Assembly (NCBI GenBank): GCA_041476545.1
Contig: JBGOTP010000248.1
Coordinates: 1-8,036 of the forward strand
DNA: 8,036 nt
From: JBGOTP01 sp041476545
GTDB lineage: Bacteria; Acidobacteriota; Vicinamibacteria; Vicinamibacterales; CAVVIG01
Direction of reading: 5' to 3'
Position 1 is the stretch's first letter. Every line of letters begins with the position of its first letter. This document shows positions 6,094 through 8,036 of the stretch, in pieces. The notes beneath the pieces are model-generated. The model did not search any database. It was not told the origin of the DNA and saw only the letters and a program-made list of their open reading frames with translations. A program made the translations under genes and the position numbers.

Positions 6094-6294
6094 ATGCGGA
6101 TCTCCGGCCTGTTCGACGCGAACGAGAAGTCGCTTCTCGTCCCGTGCTGTGACGCGTTCGCACATCGACGATTGGCGTGGACTTTCGCGACTCTTGTCAT
6201 GGCACTGCCTTTGGTTGCGGGATTTCACATCGCTCGACCTCATGTCGACATGGAGTGGACATCGCGTCGAAGCATATCGGAGAGCCATCCATGA
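6094..6294 (+). CDS. Possible small single-pass membrane protein, unknown function
   Basis: This is an open frame of 66 codons starting 6 nt after the PilZ stop and ending in an ATGA overlap with the regulator's start codon at 6291. It therefore fits the coupled layout of this cluster. The product has a soluble N-terminus (about residues 1-24), one hydrophobic stretch around residues 27-46 (LAWTFATLVMALPLVAGFHIA) preceded by HRR, and a polar tail. A single inner-membrane helix is plausible, with the positive side in the cytoplasm. I do not recognise a family. The first twenty or so codons have the strong G/C third-position bias of neighbouring genes, but the later ones much less so. The Shine-Dalgarno is weak. 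It could be a genuine small protein or merely the leader of the regulator gene; the palindrome at 6241-6252 lies within it. Confidence 0.4.
   Translation: MRISGLFDANEKSLLVPCCDAFAHRRLAWTFATLVMALPLVAGFHIARPHVDMEWTSRRSISESHP
6241..6252 (+). promoter_or_regulatory. Perfect 12-bp palindrome upstream of the regulator gene
   Basis: CATGTCGACATG is fully self-complementary and lies 38 nt before the regulator ATG at 6291. A dimeric Fis-type HTH, such as that of the adjacent regulator, would be expected to bind a dyad, so this is a candidate operator. It also encodes HVDM of the small upstream ORF, and a single chance occurrence cannot be excluded. Confidence 0.3.
6279..6284 (+). promoter_or_regulatory. 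Shine-Dalgarno GGAGAG fixing the regulator start at 6291
   Basis: GGAGAG is separated by 6 nt from ATG 6291. The frame is open back to a GTG at 6177, but the added residues are low-complexity, lack a comparable ribosome site and overlap the small ORF. ATG 6291 is therefore preferred. Confidence 0.7.
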
Positions 6295-7763
6295 CAGCGG
6301 TGATTGCGGATTCCGGACTCGAGCCATTGACGTTTCTGCCACGCCGCCGCGACCGCCGGGTCGGACTGGCCGAGTTGATGCTCGCGCTTGCCCGCGCGGT
6401 TGGCGAGCGAGCCGATCCGTCGGCCATTCGCGGGGGCTTTGAGGAGGCCGTGCGCCGGCTGGTACCGGTGCGATCGGTTCGTTTGCGCGATGCCAGCAAC
6501 CGATGGGTGGGCCGCGGTCCGGAGCTGCCTGGCGGCGTCGAGTCGATTGCTTTCGAGGTGCCCAGTCCCGATCCGAGTTGCCGCGGCGTTCTCGAAGCCG
6601 TCTTCGAGCCCGGATCGTGTCTTGGCGAATGGGACTTCCAGACGCTCGGCACCGCCGCGCATCTGGGCGCCCTGGTGCTCGAAGTCGAACGGTGCCGGGT
6701 GCAACTGATGCGGGCCGCCCTGGCGCAAGGCGCGCGGAGGCGGGACGGCGCCTCGCCCCTCATCGGCGCCACCGCGCCGATGCAGCGTCTGCGATCCACG
6801 ATTGAACGCGTGGCCGGCACCGACTTCACGATTCTCATCGAAGGGGAGAGCGGCGTCGGCAAGGAGCTGGTCGCCCGGCTCATCCACGACCTCAGCCAGC
6901 GCCGCAATGGTCCGTTTGTGGCGCTCAACTGCGCGGCGCTCGTCGACACACTCCTCGAGGCCGAGCTGTTTGGCATCGAGGAGCGCACGGCCACCGGCGT
7001 GCGCGGCCGGCGCGGCAAGTTCGAGCACGCCGACGGCGGCACGCTGTTTCTCGACGAAGTCTCGGATCTTTCCCCCTCCGCGCAAGCGAAGCTGTTGCGA
7101 GCGATTCAGGATCTCACGGTCGAGCGCGTCGGCGGCAACGGGTCGCATCGTGTGGACATCCGGATTGTCGCGGCCACCAATCGAAGTTTGCGTGCGCTGG
7201 TGGAACGCAAGCTGTTCCGTCCGGATCTCTACTACCGGTTGAGCGGGGTCGATGTCCGCGTGCCGGCCCTGAGGGAGCGTCGAGCCGACATCCTGGAGCT
7301 GGCGCAGTATTTTCTGGAACGGTATCGTGTCGTCAGGCCGTTGCGGCTGTCGACGCCTGCGGCCGACGCGCTCACCGTGTACGACTGGCCCGGGAACGTG
7401 CGCGAGCTCGAGCGCCTTGTCGAACGCGCCATCGCGCGCGCCGAGTCCGATGTCATCGAGCTGGGCGATCTGCCGCCAGGTGTCCGCGGCGATTTTGCCA
7501 CCGCGCTCGCTCCCGCGCTGCAGCGCCACGACACGATGCGGGCCTGGGGTAGTCGCTACGCACGGGCGGTCCTCGATCGCTCGGGCGGCAACAAGCGCGA
7601 AGCGTGCCGCGTGCTCGACATCAGCTATCACACGCTGGTGTCGTACGTGAAGTATGCCGACCAGCCCGACGAGGCCGGATCGTTAATCCCGTGGAGCGAT
7701 TCGATGGACAAAGACGAAGCCGAACCCGAACCTGAGACCCAGGCGGCGATGCCGCTTGAATGA
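6291..7763 (+). CDS. AAA+ enhancer-binding-type transcriptional regulator (NtrC/Fis family) with divergent GAFTGA loop
   Basis: This is a 490-aa cytoplasmic regulator. Residues about 20-145 form an N-terminal sensory region that looks GAF-like (ending LGTAAHLGALVLEVERCR); it is not a response-regulator receiver. The AAA+ domain follows at about 160-395: Walker A GESGVGKE (185-192, K191), NCAALVDTLLEAELFG, Walker B LFLDEV (D255, E256), sensor I AATN, arginine-finger segment FRPDLYYRL (R310/R316) and sensor II WPGNVRELE (R371). The sigma-54-contacting GAFTGA hexapeptide is replaced by RTATGV (232-237), so ATPase function looks intact but classical sigma-54 activation is doubtful. A Fis-type helix-turn-helix lies at about 431-454 (GGNKREACRVLDISYHTLVSYV). 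A tail of about 36 residues, acidic towards its end, extends past the HTH. As the last gene of the pilin-like cluster, it may control that cluster or itself. Family assignment is firm; mechanism and targets are inference. Confidence 0.93.
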   Translation: MTAVIADSGLEPLTFLPRRRDRRVGLAELMLALARAVGERADPSAIRGGFEEAVRRLVPVRSVRLRDASNRWVGRGPELPGGVESIAFEVPSPDPSCRGVLEAVFEPGSCLGEWDFQTLGTAAHLGALVLEVERCRVQLMRAALAQGARRRDGASPLIGATAPMQRLRSTIERVAGTDFTILIEGESGVGKELVARLIHDLSQRRNGPFVALNCAALVDTLLEAELFGIEERTATGVRGRRGKFEHADGGTLFLDEVSDLSPSAQAKLLRAIQDLTVERVGGNGSHRVDIRIVAATNRSLRALVERKLFRPDLYYRLSGVDVRVPALRERRADILELAQYFLERYRVVRPLRLSTPAADALTVYDWPGNVRELERLVERAIARAESDVIELGDLPPGVRGDFATALAPALQRHDTMRAWGSRYARAVLDRSGGNKREACRVLDISYHTLVSYVKYADQPDEAGSLIPWSDSMDKDEAEPEPETQAAMPLE

Positions 7764-7765
7764 TC

Positions 7766-7780
7766 CGCGCCTACGGCGCG
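7766..7780 (+). repeat. Small GC palindrome between convergent genes
   Basis: CGCGCC (7766-7771) and GGCGCG (7775-7780) form a perfect 6-bp stem with a 3-nt loop. It begins 2 nt after the regulator stop and covers the stop codon of the opposing gene (7771-7773). A hairpin here could serve transcripts from both strands, but no T-runs flank it, so terminator function is only a possibility. Confidence 0.4.
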
Positions 7781-8036
7781 AGCCACTCAATCGGACCGCC
7801 TTCAACGGATCGCGCCGACCCGAATCGGCTGACGAGTCCTCTGCCTGGTGATGGGCCGTTTACGTTGACCCGGTAGTTCGTATAGCCCGCGGGCTGGAGC
7901 ACGCCGCGAATTGCGATGAGTCCCTCCTCGCCGAAGTACTGGAGCGACACCGGGAGCCGCGCCCGATAGTCGTCGGTCAATACGAACGTGGCGACGACAA
8001 ACCCGGTTCCCGAGTCAACTTCGAGCTCGTCCAGGA
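7771..8036 (-). CDS. Hypothetical protein, C-terminal part only (5' end beyond the right edge)
   Basis: A minus-strand frame is open from the right edge to a TAG at 7773-7771, giving 87 visible C-terminal residues. It begins LDELEVDSGTGFVVATFVLT, so the TTG at 7980 is internal and not the start. The sequence is rich in Val, Gly, Tyr and alternating polar/hydrophobic residues (LPVSLQYFGEEGLIAIRGVL, YTNYRVNVNG), suggesting beta structure. It ends SVEGGPIEWLAP. I do not recognise a family and see no catalytic motif or membrane helix. It converges on the regulator with a 7-bp gap, so it is a separate transcription unit. That the frame stays open to the edge with plausible amino-acid composition, while the opposite strand offers no gene, supports it as real. 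Confidence 0.6.
   Translation of the reverse strand, partial: LDELEVDSGTGFVVATFVLTDDYRARLPVSLQYFGEEGLIAIRGVLQPAGYTNYRVNVNGPSPGRGLVSRFGSARSVEGGPIEWLAP

Noticed and set aside
6200..6214. Sigma-54-like promoter TGGCAC-N5-TTGG upstream of the regulator gene
   Set aside because: The -24 half matches well, but the -12 element reads TTGG instead of TTGC, losing the essential GC. It lies inside a possible ORF and the adjacent regulator lacks GAFTGA. Not strong enough to annotate.
6177..6290. N-terminal extension of the regulator from GTG 6177
   Set aside because: The extra 38 residues are Ser/His/Arg-rich without a domain and lack a good SD. ATG 6291 has GGAGAG at the right distance.
1..8036. Insertion sequences, tRNA or rRNA genes, phage or attachment sites
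   Set aside because: No transposase-like motif, terminal inverted repeats with target duplication, cloverleaf-like sequence or rRNA-like segment was found on either strand.

Overview
The window is GC-rich bacterial DNA with dense, mostly plus-strand genes, frequent 4-bp start/stop overlaps and strong G/C bias at third codon positions. The gene set (an HAE-1 type RND pump, a secreted ComEA-like protein, a FimT/GspH pseudopilin, a PilZ protein and an AAA+ enhancer-binding-type regulator) indicates a Gram-negative organism. The style, with an RTATGV-type regulator and short tandem repeats in coding leaders, reminds me of Acidobacteriota (Vicinamibacteria-like). That placement is inference; no rRNA or other phylogenetic marker is present.

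Positions 1-4181 hold an efflux operon: the C-terminal part of a periplasmic adaptor (5' end outside the window) overlapping a complete 1061-residue inner-membrane RND transporter. No outer-membrane factor is visible. About 390 bp without a convincing gene follow, containing an 11-bp inverted repeat and a strong Shine-Dalgarno just before the next gene.

Positions 4575-7763 look like one surface/DNA-uptake-flavoured cluster on the plus strand: a secreted helix-hairpin-helix ComEA-like protein, a long nested hairpin, a type IV pilin-like FimT/GspH pseudopilin, a PilZ-domain protein (c-di-GMP motifs present), a possible 66-residue single-pass membrane protein, and a regulator with GAF-like, AAA+ and Fis-type HTH regions. 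The pseudopilin/PilZ and small ORF/regulator junctions are ATGA overlaps, which suggests translational coupling. Both the pseudopilin and the PilZ gene carry short tandem repeats at their 5' ends (7-bp and 9-bp units). The regulator has Walker A, Walker B and arginine-finger motifs but RTATGV in place of the sigma-54-contacting GAFTGA loop.

At the right edge a minus-strand gene of unknown function converges on the regulator with a 7-bp gap. Only its C-terminal 87 residues are visible.

The most interesting material is the ComEA/pseudopilin/PilZ/regulator cluster with its two leader repeats, and the GAFTGA-less regulator.
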